Origin: Pseudoalteromonas luteoviolacea
GTDB taxonomy: Bacteria; Pseudomonadota; Gammaproteobacteria; Enterobacterales; Alteromonadaceae
Assembly (NCBI RefSeq): GCF_001696455.1
Contig: NZ_MAUJ01000007.1
Span: 1 to 64,000, forward strand
Direction: 5' to 3'
DNA: 64,000 nt
Below, in pieces: positions 44,605-53,166 of this stretch. The notes under the pieces are model-generated. The model searched no databases and had not been told where the DNA came from. It worked only from the letters and a program-made list of their open reading frames with translations. Position 1 is the stretch's first letter. Every line of letters starts with the position of its first letter. The position numbers and the translations under genes are program-made.

Positions 44605-45225
44605 TTATTGCTCTAGCGTTGCAGTGATCCCTCCTGCACCTATCAACATTCCCCCAGATAATCTATTAAACAGCCTCTGAGCTCGCTCTGACAAAGCAAT
44701 TGAGCGCACTTTGTGTGCACCTATTGCATAGGTCGATGCACTTAGTAAAGAGACGCTCAGAAACGTACTTCCTAATATCAACATTTGCTCGACAATGCTT
44801 TTTTCCGGGTTAATAAAAAGAGGAAAAAATGCCATGAAAAAGATTAAGCCTTTGGGGTTTAGAGCCGTTACCAGTACTGAATCTCTAAATAACTTGAAAC
44901 CACTATATGTTACTTGAGTGCGCTCGTCTGATGTTGTGTGCTGAGACTGCCATAATGCACGTACTCCAAGATAAACTAGATACAAAGCACCGATATACTT
45001 CATTACATTGAATGCAGTTGCCGAAGTAGACAACACAGCACCGATCCCAAGTAGAGAAAAGCTCAAAGCAATAAGATCGCCACACGCTATACCAAACACC
45101 ATTGGCATCACCGCTTTTTTACCATTTAACAATGATTGACTTACGACAAGTAATACAGCCGGACCAGGCGTGAAACACAAGGCAAGTGATGCAGCAACAA
45201 ATGAAAACCAAACTTCAACGCTCAT
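44605..45225 (-). CDS. LysE/RhtB family exporter
   Basis: A 206-residue inner-membrane protein with about six helices, of the LysE/RhtB family that exports amino acids (homoserine, threonine, lysine) or related compounds. The family signature near the N terminus is FTPGPAVLLVVSQSLLNGKK, and LNPKGLIFFMAFFPLFI occurs in the fourth helix region. The ATG at 45225 has AGGA six bases upstream; a TTG two codons earlier is less likely. It is monocistronic and the substrate is unknown. Confidence 0.92.
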   Translation of the reverse strand: MSVEVWFSFVAASLALCFTPGPAVLLVVSQSLLNGKKAVMPMVFGIACGDLIALSFSLLGIGAVLSTSATAFNVMKYIGALYLVYLGVRALWQSQHTTSDERTQVTYSGFKLFRDSVLVTALNPKGLIFFMAFFPLFINPEKSIVEQMLILGSTFLSVSLLSASTYAIGAHKVRSIALSERAQRLFNRLSGGMLIGAGGITATLEQ

Positions 45226-45353
45226 TTTCAATCCTTTTCGCTCTGATAGAGTTGTATAAGCGAGCTTAGCAAGATTCTATTCGGTACGAAAGAAGACGAA
45301 AGAAATACCGAGCAGGATAGACGCTATTAAAGAATAAGAAATTAAAGATAAGA

Positions 45354-45440
45354 TGGTGCCCGGGGCCGGACTTGAACCGGCACGCTGTTACCAGCGAGGG
45401 ATTTTAAATCCCTTGTGTCTACCAATTCCACCACCCGGGC
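45354..45440 (-). tRNA. tRNA-Leu (anticodon UAA), copy 1
   Basis: An 87-nt class II tRNA read on the minus strand. The acceptor stem is GCCCGGG/CCCGGGC with encoded CCA. The anticodon arm is AGGGA-TTTAAAA-TCCCT, giving UAA. The long variable arm is CGCTGGTAACAGCG. It is identical in sequence to copy 2 at 45665. It is the last tRNA of the array. Confidence 0.97.
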
Positions 45441-45478
45441 ATCGGATGTCTAATATATTAGAAATATGTGGAAGAAAA

Positions 45479-45552
45479 TGGAGGCGGAACCCGGAGTCGA
45501 ACCGGGGTGGACGGATTTGCAATCCGCTGCATGGCCACTCTGCCATTCCGCC
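45479..45552 (-). tRNA. tRNA-Cys (anticodon GCA), copy 1
   Basis: A 74-nt tRNA with acceptor stem GGCGGAA/TTCCGCC, encoded CCA, and U73 as required for cysteine identity. The anticodon arm contains CGGATTGCAAATCCG, giving GCA. The T-stem is fully Watson-Crick (CCCGG/CCGGG), unlike copy 2. Confidence 0.97.
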
Positions 45553-45569
45553 ATACTCTTAGAAAGAGA

Positions 45570-45645
45570 TGGAGCGAGTAACGAGGTTCGAACTCGTGAC
45601 CTCGACCTTGGCAAGGTCGCGCTCTACCAGCTGAGCTATACTCGC
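45570..45645 (-). tRNA. tRNA-Gly (anticodon GCC), copy 1
   Basis: A 76-nt tRNA with acceptor GCGAGTA/TACTCGC and encoded CCA. The anticodon arm has ACCTTGCCAAGGT, giving GCC. Identical to the copy at 45878. First tRNA of the second (promoter-distal) triplet. Confidence 0.97.
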
Positions 45646-45664
45646 ATTTTCACTTGATAACAAG

Positions 45665-45751
45665 TGGTGCCCGGGGCCGGACTTGAACCGGCACGCTGTT
45701 ACCAGCGAGGGATTTTAAATCCCTTGTGTCTACCAATTCCACCACCCGGGC
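45665..45751 (-). tRNA. tRNA-Leu (anticodon UAA), copy 2
   Basis: An 87-nt tRNA identical in sequence to the copy at 45354, with anticodon UAA, long variable arm and encoded CCA. It closes the promoter-proximal Gly-Cys-Leu triplet. Confidence 0.97.
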
Positions 45752-45789
45752 ATCGGGTTTGCTTTCGCATGTGGATTATATTGAGAGTG

Positions 45790-45863
45790 TGGAGGCGGAA
45801 CCCGGAGTCGAACCGAGGTAGACGGATTTGCAATCCGCTGCATAGCCACTCTGCCATTCCGCC
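45790..45863 (-). tRNA. tRNA-Cys (anticodon GCA), copy 2, slightly diverged
   Basis: A 74-nt tRNA with the GCA anticodon and U73. Relative to copy 1 it differs at three positions: one in the D-loop region (C to U), one in the variable loop (C to U) and one in the T-stem (C to U, giving a U-G wobble). All are structurally tolerable, so it is probably functional. Confidence 0.95.
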
Positions 45864-45877
45864 ATAAAATCAAAAAT

Positions 45878-45953
45878 TGGAGCGAGTAACGAGGTTCGAA
45901 CTCGTGACCTCGACCTTGGCAAGGTCGCGCTCTACCAGCTGAGCTATACTCGC
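45878..45953 (-). tRNA. tRNA-Gly (anticodon GCC), copy 2
   Basis: A 76-nt tRNA, first in the array in transcription order and about 73 bases downstream of the promoter -10. Anticodon GCC, acceptor GCGAGTA/TACTCGC, encoded CCA. Identical to copy 1. Confidence 0.97.
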
Positions 45954-46026
45954 ATTGTAACTAAAGCTTTAAAACATGCTTTAATAACATTTCTTTTTGA
46001 TGACTGTTGTCTCTCAACACGGACGC

Positions 46027-46054
46027 ATTCTACAGAACTTCTTGGATGCGTCAA
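46027..46054 (-). promoter_or_regulatory. Stable-RNA promoter of the tRNA array
   Basis: Minus strand: -35 TTGACG (46054-46049), a 16-bp spacer, -10 TAGAAT (46032-46027), followed by a GC-rich discriminator GCGTCCG. The architecture equals that of the rRNA promoter at 407-434, including the 16-bp spacer. The array can therefore be transcribed independently of pgsA. Confidence 0.75.
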
Positions 46055-46125
46055 CATAAAAAATGAATGTTTTTAACTGTTTGCTTATTTTTTATCTAAT
46101 GTGTTCTGTAATTGCTCAAGAACAG

Positions 46126-46671
46126 TTAAGATTTAAGCAATTCTCCTCTTGCAGCAAACAAGTATTGCAGCATAGATACGATAGTAAGTAATGTAGCTAT
46201 GGCTAAAAGCGCGTAACTCAACATAATCATCCAAGGAGCAAACTGCCAAATCAAGCCTATAATCGCGAGCATTTGGGCTGCCGTTTTAAACTTGCCTAAG
46301 TTAGATACTGCAACACTGGCACGCTTACCTATGCCTGCCATCCACTCCCTCAATGCAGAGATCACAATTTCGCGACTAATGATTATTACTGCCGCCAAAG
46401 TGACTAAAACATTTTGGTAGTGCGCAGCAATCAGGACTAAAGCAACACTGACCATTACTTTGTCTGCTACAGGGTCTAAAAATGCTCCAAATGGAGTAGA
46501 TTGATTTAATTTACGTGCCAAATATCCATCTAATATATCTGTGATAGACGCCAGCCAAAAAATAAATGCGGCAGCGAAAAAGGCCCATGTATATGGTAAG
46601 TAAAACACCACGGCAAATACGGGGATGAGAAACAACCTAAATGTTGTAAGCGTGTTTGGAATATTCCACAT
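46126..46671 (-). CDS. pgsA: CDP-diacylglycerol-glycerol-3-phosphate 3-phosphatidyltransferase
   Basis: A 181-residue inner-membrane enzyme making phosphatidylglycerophosphate, the first committed step to phosphatidylglycerol and cardiolipin. The CDP-alcohol phosphatidyltransferase motif is complete: DILDGYLAR at ~45, then G...D...D in FGAFLDPVADK. Four to five hydrophobic helices. It follows uvrC by 42 bp and precedes the tRNA array, the order known from enteric bacteria. Confidence 0.97.
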   Translation of the reverse strand: MWNIPNTLTTFRLFLIPVFAVVFYLPYTWAFFAAAFIFWLASITDILDGYLARKLNQSTPFGAFLDPVADKVMVSVALVLIAAHYQNVLVTLAAVIIISREIVISALREWMAGIGKRASVAVSNLGKFKTAAQMLAIIGLIWQFAPWMIMLSYALLAIATLLTIVSMLQYLFAARGELLKS

Positions 46672-46713
46672 AACTACTTAGAGAATTCTTTTTCTATATG
46701 TTCGCATGAAGCA

Positions 46714-48537
46714 TTAAGCTTTGTCATGCAAATGATTAAATATCTTTTCAGCCAACTCAGGACTGATCCCAGGCACTTGCCCTAACTGTTGTAGATTTGC
46801 TGATTTTACTCCCTGCAATCCCCCTAAATATTTGAGTAAAGCTTGGCGTCGTTTACTTCCAACACCTGCAATCTCTTCTAGCACCGATTGTGTTCTTTGT
46901 TTCTGGCGTTTATTTCGATGCCCTGCAATCGCAAATCGATGGGACTCATCTCGAATATGCTGAATTAGATGCAAAGCCGGTGAGTCGCTCTCCAGATTAA
47001 TGGTTTTACGTCCACCGTCAAATAACAAAGTTTCCAAGCCTGGTTTTCGGCTAGTACCTTTTGCTACACCAATCAACATGGGCATTTTTTCTAACTGCCA
47101 ATCTTCAAAGAACGCTTCCGCCCGAGCAAGCTGCCCCTTACCCCCATCAATAAAGATAATGTCTGGCACTTTTTGTTCGTCGGTGATTTTGGCGTAACGT
47201 TTATTCAACGCAAAATCCATCGCCGCATAATCATCACCAGGCGTAATGCCAGTCACATTGTAGCGTCTATACTCTCTAGTATTGGGGCCCTGCCCATCAA
47301 AAACAACACAAGATGCTACCGTATTTTCACCCATAGTATGGCTGATATCAAAACACTCCATTCGATCAATGTCTGTGAGCCCTACAGCCTCTTTTAACAA
47401 AGCATATCGTTTACTAATTGCATCTTGTGCACTTTGTTTGACCATAATGCTATTGTGCGCATTTTTATTAGCAAGTGCCAAATATTGTGCTCGTTCAGCA
47501 CGCACATTGACCCGCAGCTGCACCTTCCTTTTTGCTAGCTGAGTTAAACCCGTTGCCAGTTGAGTTCGCTCAGCAATGTCAAACGGCAATACAATATCAT
47601 TGGCAATACGCGCATTGGACCCATTGGAGATATAGTACTGACCAATAAAGGATGTCAATATTTCATCGTTATTTGAATCTTTTGGAACCTTCGGGAAATA
47701 GGTTTTACTGCCTAGTATTTTGTGATCCCGAATCATGAGCATATGAATTGCACACAAGCCATTGTGTTGTACAAAGCCAATCACATCCATTTCAGCGAAA
47801 TTGCCAGCGACCGATTGCTGTTCTTGCATTTGCCGCAATAGCGCAATCTGGTCACGGTATTTTGCCGCCTCTTCAAAGTTCAGGGAGAGACTTGCCTGCT
47901 CCATTTTTGCAACCAAGGCTTCAATAACAAGATGCGATTTGCCACTTAAAAACTGCCTTACCAAATCAACTTGGTTGTCGTATTCCTCATCTGACACTTT
48001 TTCCACACAAGGTGCTGAACACCGTTTGAGTTGATGTTGTAAACATGGGCGACTTCTTGCACGGTAATAGGCATCTTCACACTGGCGTACAGGAAAGATT
48101 TTTTGCATCAAGCGTAGGCTTTCTGATACCGCGGCGCTGCTTGGAAACGGCCCAAAATACTCCCCATTTTGCTTGCGTGCCCCCCGATGAAACGCAAGCC
48201 GAGGGTGGCGATGTTCTGTGAGTAAAATATAGGGGTAAGACTTGTCGTCACGCAGTAAAATGTTATATCGAGGCTGGTACTTCTTGATCAGGTTATTTTC
48301 GAGAAGTAGTGCTTCAGTTTCGGTATTGGTTAACGTGACTTCAATGTGAGCGATATTGCTCACCAAAACTTGCGTCTTGCTGTCTGGAATATTGCTGCGA
48401 AAGTAGCTGCTTACGCGCTTTTTGAGGTTTTTTGCTTTGCCGACATAGATAACCTGATGTTCTTTATCGTACATACGATATACACCAGGTTCAGTTGTAA
48501 GCGTTTTTAAAAACGATTTATGATCAAATACAGCCAT
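46714..48537 (-). CDS. uvrC: Excinuclease ABC subunit C
   Basis: A 607-residue nucleotide-excision repair nuclease that makes both incisions around UvrB-bound lesions. The N-terminal GIY-YIG domain (GVYRMYDKEHQVIYVGKAKN, ~18-37) makes the 3' cut. A UVR motif for UvrB binding is at ~205-240 (NFEEAAKYRDQI). The RNase H-like domain for the 5' cut has D...D residues (FDISHTMGENTVAS; IFIDGGKGQL). Tandem helix-hairpin-helix motifs close the protein (~545-607). Only eight bases separate it from uvrY. Confidence 0.98.
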   Translation of the reverse strand: MAVFDHKSFLKTLTTEPGVYRMYDKEHQVIYVGKAKNLKKRVSSYFRSNIPDSKTQVLVSNIAHIEVTLTNTETEALLLENNLIKKYQPRYNILLRDDKSYPYILLTEHRHPRLAFHRGARKQNGEYFGPFPSSAAVSESLRLMQKIFPVRQCEDAYYRARSRPCLQHQLKRCSAPCVEKVSDEEYDNQVDLVRQFLSGKSHLVIEALVAKMEQASLSLNFEEAAKYRDQIALLRQMQEQQSVAGNFAEMDVIGFVQHNGLCAIHMLMIRDHKILGSKTYFPKVPKDSNNDEILTSFIGQYYISNGSNARIANDIVLPFDIAERTQLATGLTQLAKRKVQLRVNVRAERAQYLALANKNAHNSIMVKQSAQDAISKRYALLKEAVGLTDIDRMECFDISHTMGENTVASCVVFDGQGPNTREYRRYNVTGITPGDDYAAMDFALNKRYAKITDEQKVPDIIFIDGGKGQLARAEAFFEDWQLEKMPMLIGVAKGTSRKPGLETLLFDGGRKTINLESDSPALHLIQHIRDESHRFAIAGHRNKRQKQRTQSVLEEIAGVGSKRRQALLKYLGGLQGVKSANLQQLGQVPGISPELAEKIFNHLHDKA

Positions 48538-48545
48538 TAAAACGG

Positions 48546-49196
48546 TTAACGCGAGCTATCTATGTCGATCATTTTATGACGAATTGCCAAATGAGTTAGC
48601 TCAACATCTCCGCTAACATCCAGTTTTTCAAACATTCTGTAGCGATAGCTATTTACTGTTTTAGAGCTCAAATTTAAACGCTCTGCAATATCTTGCGCTT
48701 TTTCACCTTTGGTGATCATCAGCATTATTTGCAGCTCTCTATCAGAAAGAGATTGGAAAGGGTTTTCATCCACCTTACCACTAAATTGTGCTAATGCTAT
48801 TTGCTGTGCAATTTCAGGTGCGATATATCGTTGACCAGAATTTACCGAGCGAATTGCGTTGATCATTTCATCAGGACCCGCACTTTTCGTTAAATATCCG
48901 TGCGCGCCAATCTGCATAACCTTGCTTGGGAATGGGTCTTCACAATGTACCGTTAACACGATCACCTTCACGTCTGGACAGTAACGACAAATCTTTTTCG
49001 TTGCTTCCAGCCCGCCGATCCCCGGCATATTCATGTCCATTAATACGATATCAGGTTCATTTTGACGGCAAAAAGTAACCGCCTCTTCCCCAGTTTTAGC
49101 CTCTCCGACCACCTTGAAACCACGCACATCATCTAAAATGCGTTTGATTCCAGTCCTTACAAGTTCATGATCATCAACTAAAAGTACGTTAATCAA
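48546..49196 (-). CDS. uvrY: Response regulator UvrY/GacA
   Basis: A 216-residue NarL-type regulator. The receiver has D8/D9, phospho-acceptor D54 (VLMDMNMPG) and LTKSAGPDEM near the switch Lys. The LuxR-type HTH (LSDRELQIMLMITKGEKAQDIAERLNLSSKTVNSY) is at ~145-205. Strong similarity in pattern to UvrY/GacA, which is driven by BarA/GacS and activates CsrA-sequestering small RNAs. The uvrY-uvrC pair is the conserved gammaproteobacterial order. First gene of the minus-strand operon. Confidence 0.96.
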   Translation of the reverse strand: MINVLLVDDHELVRTGIKRILDDVRGFKVVGEAKTGEEAVTFCRQNEPDIVLMDMNMPGIGGLEATKKICRYCPDVKVIVLTVHCEDPFPSKVMQIGAHGYLTKSAGPDEMINAIRSVNSGQRYIAPEIAQQIALAQFSGKVDENPFQSLSDRELQIMLMITKGEKAQDIAERLNLSSKTVNSYRYRMFEKLDVSGDVELTHLAIRHKMIDIDSSR

Positions 49197-49340
49197 TGGA
49201 ACATCCTCATGCTAGCCCTTGGTAAATAAAATCTTGTCGATTTGCTTTGCGAGATTAACACATAATTCCGCAAAGCATCATCAATTACATCATTTCATTT
49301 AGTAAATATACGAATTTTTTACTAATTCTTGATTGAAGCG

Positions 49341-50486
49341 CTATCCCTTTTCAGAAAAGCGGTTAACCCATAGAGCGATAACACCATCACCAGTTACATT
49401 ACACGCTGTGCCGAAGCTATCCTGTGCCAAATATAACGCGATCATTAATGCAATAGCGCTTTCGTCAAACCCGAGCATTGAAGTTAATAACCCGAGCGCC
49501 GACATAACAGCACCACCAGGTGCACCTGGGGCTGCGATCATTACCACCCCTAGCATGAAAATAAACGGCAACATCTCAATCAATGAAGGCACCGCCATTG
49601 TTGGTGACAAAAACATAACCGCCATCGCACAGGTCACAATAGTAATGGTTGAGCCCGATAAATGAATCGTTGCACATAACGGAACTGAGAAGTTTGCAAC
49701 TTCTTCAGATACACCGTTTGATTTACTCGCTCTCAATGATACTGGGATCGTTGCCGCACTCGACATAGTACCAATTGCTGTAAAATAAGCTGGCAGCATA
49801 TTTTTTACCAGTTCAATCGGACTACGCTTTAACATTAATCCAGTTACCACAAAAAGTGTGGTCAACCATAACCAGTGCATCGCTACTGCGGCAATCAACA
49901 CCACGCCAAAGGTACTTAACGTATCAACAACTGTGCCAGCTACAGCCATTTCAGCAAATACACCTGCGATATAAAATGGCAAAGCAGGAATGATAACTTT
50001 AGCCAGTAACGCATCAATGACATCACGCCCTTGATCAACAACATCTTTTAGCTGTACTAGGTTCAGTTGACTAATACCAATACCAAATATAAAGGCCGCC
50101 GCAAGTGCCGTCATAACACCCATAATGGGAGGAATTTCTAGTTGAATATATCCTTTTAACTCTGCACCTTTTGCCGCTTCATAGGCAACGCTGCCTTCAA
50201 AAAGACCAGTAGCAGCCAAGACAAGTAAAACAGCCAAGGTTCCCGCAATCACCGTTGAGCCGTAAGCAAACCCAACAGTTTTACCTAAGAGGTGCCCTGA
50301 AGTTTTTGGTAAGCCCGCAATACCGGATGCAATAAAAAACAGAATAATCAAAGGAATTGTAAAGCTAATCAACTGGCCTATGATTACTTTTGCTGTATAC
50401 AGTAGTTCAGTTATACCCAAAGGCAGGTACAAACCTGCCAAAATACCACCTAAGATACCGGCGATAAGTTTTATTATTAGAGACAT
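49341..50486 (-). CDS. Dicarboxylate/amino acid:cation symporter (DAACS)
   Basis: A 381-residue membrane transporter of the glutamate/dicarboxylate family. About eight TMs with the two re-entrant hairpins: the HP1 Ser-rich motif GTMSSAATIPVSLR at ~245, and the TM7/TM8 region with SGSTITIVTCA and NVTGDGVIALWV. The TM8 NVTGDG corresponds to the NVxGD motif contacting substrate. It resembles the marine subgroup of short DAACS members. Na+- or H+-coupled uptake of acidic amino acids or dicarboxylates is likely. Monocistronic. Confidence 0.92.
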   Translation of the reverse strand: MSLIIKLIAGILGGILAGLYLPLGITELLYTAKVIIGQLISFTIPLIILFFIASGIAGLPKTSGHLLGKTVGFAYGSTVIAGTLAVLLVLAATGLFEGSVAYEAAKGAELKGYIQLEIPPIMGVMTALAAAFIFGIGISQLNLVQLKDVVDQGRDVIDALLAKVIIPALPFYIAGVFAEMAVAGTVVDTLSTFGVVLIAAVAMHWLWLTTLFVVTGLMLKRSPIELVKNMLPAYFTAIGTMSSAATIPVSLRASKSNGVSEEVANFSVPLCATIHLSGSTITIVTCAMAVMFLSPTMAVPSLIEMLPFIFMLGVVMIAAPGAPGGAVMSALGLLTSMLGFDESAIALMIALYLAQDSFGTACNVTGDGVIALWVNRFSEKG

Positions 50487-50684
50487 ATTTTGCCCGAATC
50501 ACATTAAATTAAGCCCCTTTTTACCATGTTTTTCCCTCTTAGGTATACAAATGCGACACTTTAAATGTATCTGGTTTACCTTATTTCACCTGAAATTAAC
50601 GCAACCCAACGAGAATGAATTGAGACACTTATACTATTATTATTTAATTAAGCCCTCATTCGACTGAGCATAAACTGTTTACCC

Positions 50685-52985
50685 ATGTTAAGAAGTACTA
50701 GCTATACCTGTGCACTATTGCTTTCACTAAATGCATTTGCAGAAAAAGCAACCATAGACATCCCTTACATACCTGAGCCTGCAACTATTGATGGCAATGT
50801 CCAAGATCCGGTTTGGCAAAAAGCAAAAAACATTGTCATCGATAATGTCAACTGGCCACATGACAATGTAGCCAGCCCCGTTAAGACCGAAGCACTTGTG
50901 TATGAAAATGGCAGTTCATTATTTGTGGCATTTATTGCCAAAGACCCAAACCCAGAACAAATTAGAGTGCACTACCGAGATAGAGATAAAATTTGGAATG
51001 ACGATCTTGTCGGCATCAAAATAGATTCTCTCAACACAAGCCGTAATGCTTATCAGTTTTTTATTAATCCGTTAGGCGTGCAACTGGACTCAATAGAGGA
51101 TGAACTTACCAAGAATGAAAATGCTTCTTGGAATGGGATCTGGAAAAGTAAGGGCATAATCACAGAGGATGGCTATACCGTAGAAGTAGAAATTCCACTG
51201 CGGGTTCTAAACTTTGACGATAGTATACAAATCAAAACCATGGCGATGGAGTTTTTACGTTTCTTGCCAAGAGATGAACGTTTGCGTATTTCAAACATGC
51301 GACTGGATCACAATAACAGCTGCTGGATATGCCAAATGCCACAGTTTAGAGGGTTTGAAAAAGCGAAACAGAGCAGTAATATTACAGTGACCCCAGCACT
51401 TGCTATCGCAAACACACAAACGCGAGATATTGATGGCAGCGAAGTACCTGACTTTACTGACGACACAGACTATGAACCAGGTCTTGATGTCAAATGGGCA
51501 ATTACCCCTGACACAACATTAAATCTGACACTTAACCCAGACTTCTCACAAGTTGAAGCCGACACTGGGCAGTTAAGCGTCAACAACAGCTTTAGCCTAT
51601 TCTTCCCTGAAAAGCGTGCTTTTTTTCTTGAAAATAACGATTATTTTTCATCCCATCTGAATTTGGTGCACACTCGCAATGTCGCGTCTCCCGACTATGG
51701 GGTCAAAGTGACCAGTAGCAAACAAGGCCATACCTTTGCCGGATTCGTCGCAAATGATGAAATGACCAACGTACTAATCCCTGGCAACTTGGGATCGAGT
51801 ATCGTGTCGCTTGATCAAAAGAGTGAGAATGCGGCGTTTAGATATAGGTATGATGCAGATGATAAGCTATCTATTGGTACCACCAGCACTATCAGGCAAA
51901 GCGAAGACTACCGCAATCAGGTAGTTAGTATAGATAGCAAATATCGTCCAACTAAACATGACACCCTAAAGCTGCAGGCGACCGCGACCGATACTGAATA
52001 TGATCAACATTTTGTCAATGAGCTTTGCGACGATGACCCCCTCGCGGATTGTGAAAGAGATGAAAGCGTTTTACGTGTGCTCAATGAGAAAGATAAGCAA
52101 GGTTTAGGTTACTATGCAAGCTACGAACATAACCGTAAACACTGGCGCGCATTCGGTTCTTATCGCAGTTATGAATCTGCTTTTCGTGCGGACATGGGTT
52201 TCTTATCTCAGGTAGATTTTAATAAGTTTGTAACCGGATTTGAGTATCGCTGGTACGGCGAAGACGAGAGTTGGTGGAATCGAGCCAATTGGTACACAGA
52301 TTGGGACATTACACATAATGAAAATGGCGAACTACTCGAAAAAGAAGTGCAATCAAGCTTTAAGTTGCAAGGGCCTCTCCAGAGCATTATCGAATTTGGT
52401 GTAGATCATCGAAAGCGCACCGGGCTCAGACTAGATGAATCCATCCTTGCGATTGATGGAAATACAGATCTGTTTACAGAAAACACCCAATGGGCCTATT
52501 TTGAAATGAAGCCAAAAGCAGGTGTTTTTGCGGCAATAAGCCTTAACACAGGTAATCGAGTAGATTTGGCAAACAATCGCCTAGGGCAAAGATACTTGAT
52601 TAAACCGACGCTTAACTTCAATCTCGGTAGACACTTTGAAGTTAAAATGAGACATACCTACGAGAAATTTGAGCATCAAGGAGACAACGTATACACAGCT
52701 AACCTCTCTGATGTGCGCTTTACGTATCAATTTGGTATCAACAGTTACATCAGGCTTGCAGTGATTAATTTAGATATTGATCGCAACCAGCTGAAATACA
52801 AAGATGACGTTGATAGTAAGTACAAGAAATTGAGCACTCAGCTTCTATACTCATACAAGTTAAACCCCGAAACAGTGTTATTTGTGGGCTATTCAGACAG
52901 TGGTTACCAAGACGATGATCTAACCAGTATCACTAAAGACAATAAAACCTTTTTTGCCAAATTCAGCTACGCTTGGCTATTGTAA
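50685..52985 (+). CDS. DUF5916 / CBM9-like outer-membrane protein
   Basis: A 766-residue exported protein with a signal peptide ending AFAE (~18). The N-terminal ~200 residues form a CBM9-like (carbohydrate-binding family 9) beta-sandwich (IDIPYIPEPATIDGNVQDPVWQKA, VEVEIPLRVLNFD). After this comes the DUF5916 beta-barrel (LNLTLNPDFSQVEADTGQL, FFPEKRAFFLENNDYF), which closes with alternating strands to the aromatic-rich C terminus (FSYAWLL). The role in marine bacteria is unknown; barrel and CBM suggest a surface protein. A strong terminator follows. Confidence 0.92.
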   Translation: MLRSTSYTCALLLSLNAFAEKATIDIPYIPEPATIDGNVQDPVWQKAKNIVIDNVNWPHDNVASPVKTEALVYENGSSLFVAFIAKDPNPEQIRVHYRDRDKIWNDDLVGIKIDSLNTSRNAYQFFINPLGVQLDSIEDELTKNENASWNGIWKSKGIITEDGYTVEVEIPLRVLNFDDSIQIKTMAMEFLRFLPRDERLRISNMRLDHNNSCWICQMPQFRGFEKAKQSSNITVTPALAIANTQTRDIDGSEVPDFTDDTDYEPGLDVKWAITPDTTLNLTLNPDFSQVEADTGQLSVNNSFSLFFPEKRAFFLENNDYFSSHLNLVHTRNVASPDYGVKVTSSKQGHTFAGFVANDEMTNVLIPGNLGSSIVSLDQKSENAAFRYRYDADDKLSIGTTSTIRQSEDYRNQVVSIDSKYRPTKHDTLKLQATATDTEYDQHFVNELCDDDPLADCERDESVLRVLNEKDKQGLGYYASYEHNRKHWRAFGSYRSYESAFRADMGFLSQVDFNKFVTGFEYRWYGEDESWWNRANWYTDWDITHNENGELLEKEVQSSFKLQGPLQSIIEFGVDHRKRTGLRLDESILAIDGNTDLFTENTQWAYFEMKPKAGVFAAISLNTGNRVDLANNRLGQRYLIKPTLNFNLGRHFEVKMRHTYEKFEHQGDNVYTANLSDVRFTYQFGINSYIRLAVINLDIDRNQLKYKDDVDSKYKKLSTQLLYSYKLNPETVLFVGYSDSGYQDDDLTSITKDNKTFFAKFSYAWLL

Positions 52986-52989
52986 CAAA

Positions 52990-53032
52990 AATAAGCTGTT
53001 AATTACCCAGAGTAATTAACAGCTTATTTTAT
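52990..53032 (+). terminator. Strong terminator after the DUF5916 gene
   Basis: A perfect 17-bp stem: AATAAGCTGTTAATTAC (52990-53006), loop CCAGA, then its complement (53012-53028) followed by TTATATT. One of the longest hairpins in the window. Confidence 0.88.
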
Positions 53033-53041
53033 ATTCATTCT

Positions 53042-53073
53042 GGCTATAAGCTTTTTTAATATATCTTATAGCC
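53042..53073 (+). promoter_or_regulatory. Inverted repeat upstream of cysK
   Basis: GGCTATAAG (53042-53050) and CTTATAGCC (53065-53073) are a perfect 9-bp inverted pair with a 14-base AT-rich spacer, 94 bp before the cysK ATG. It may be a second terminator or an operator; no CysB consensus can be asserted. Confidence 0.45.
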
Positions 53074-53166
53074 ATTCTTTACTTCTTGTTTTGTTTTCTG
53101 ACCAGTAAAGTGTGACTATATTCATTATTACTTAATAATAGTCCTAAGCTTATTCAAGGGAACACT

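Larger units (their letters stand above)
45354..45953 (-). repeat. Tandem duplication of a tRNA Gly-Cys-Leu triplet
   Basis: Two units of roughly 290-310 bp (45354-45645 and 45665-45953) carry the same three tRNAs in the same order. Gly and Leu copies are identical. The Cys copies differ at three positions and the intergenic spacers differ in sequence and length. E. coli has one glyW-cysT-leuZ triplet downstream of pgsA; here the triplet is doubled at the same place. Confidence 0.9.

Noticed and set aside
45353..45867. Open frames through the tRNA region in the plus direction
   Set aside because: They lie antisense to six clear tRNA genes and are repeated only because the tRNAs are duplicated.
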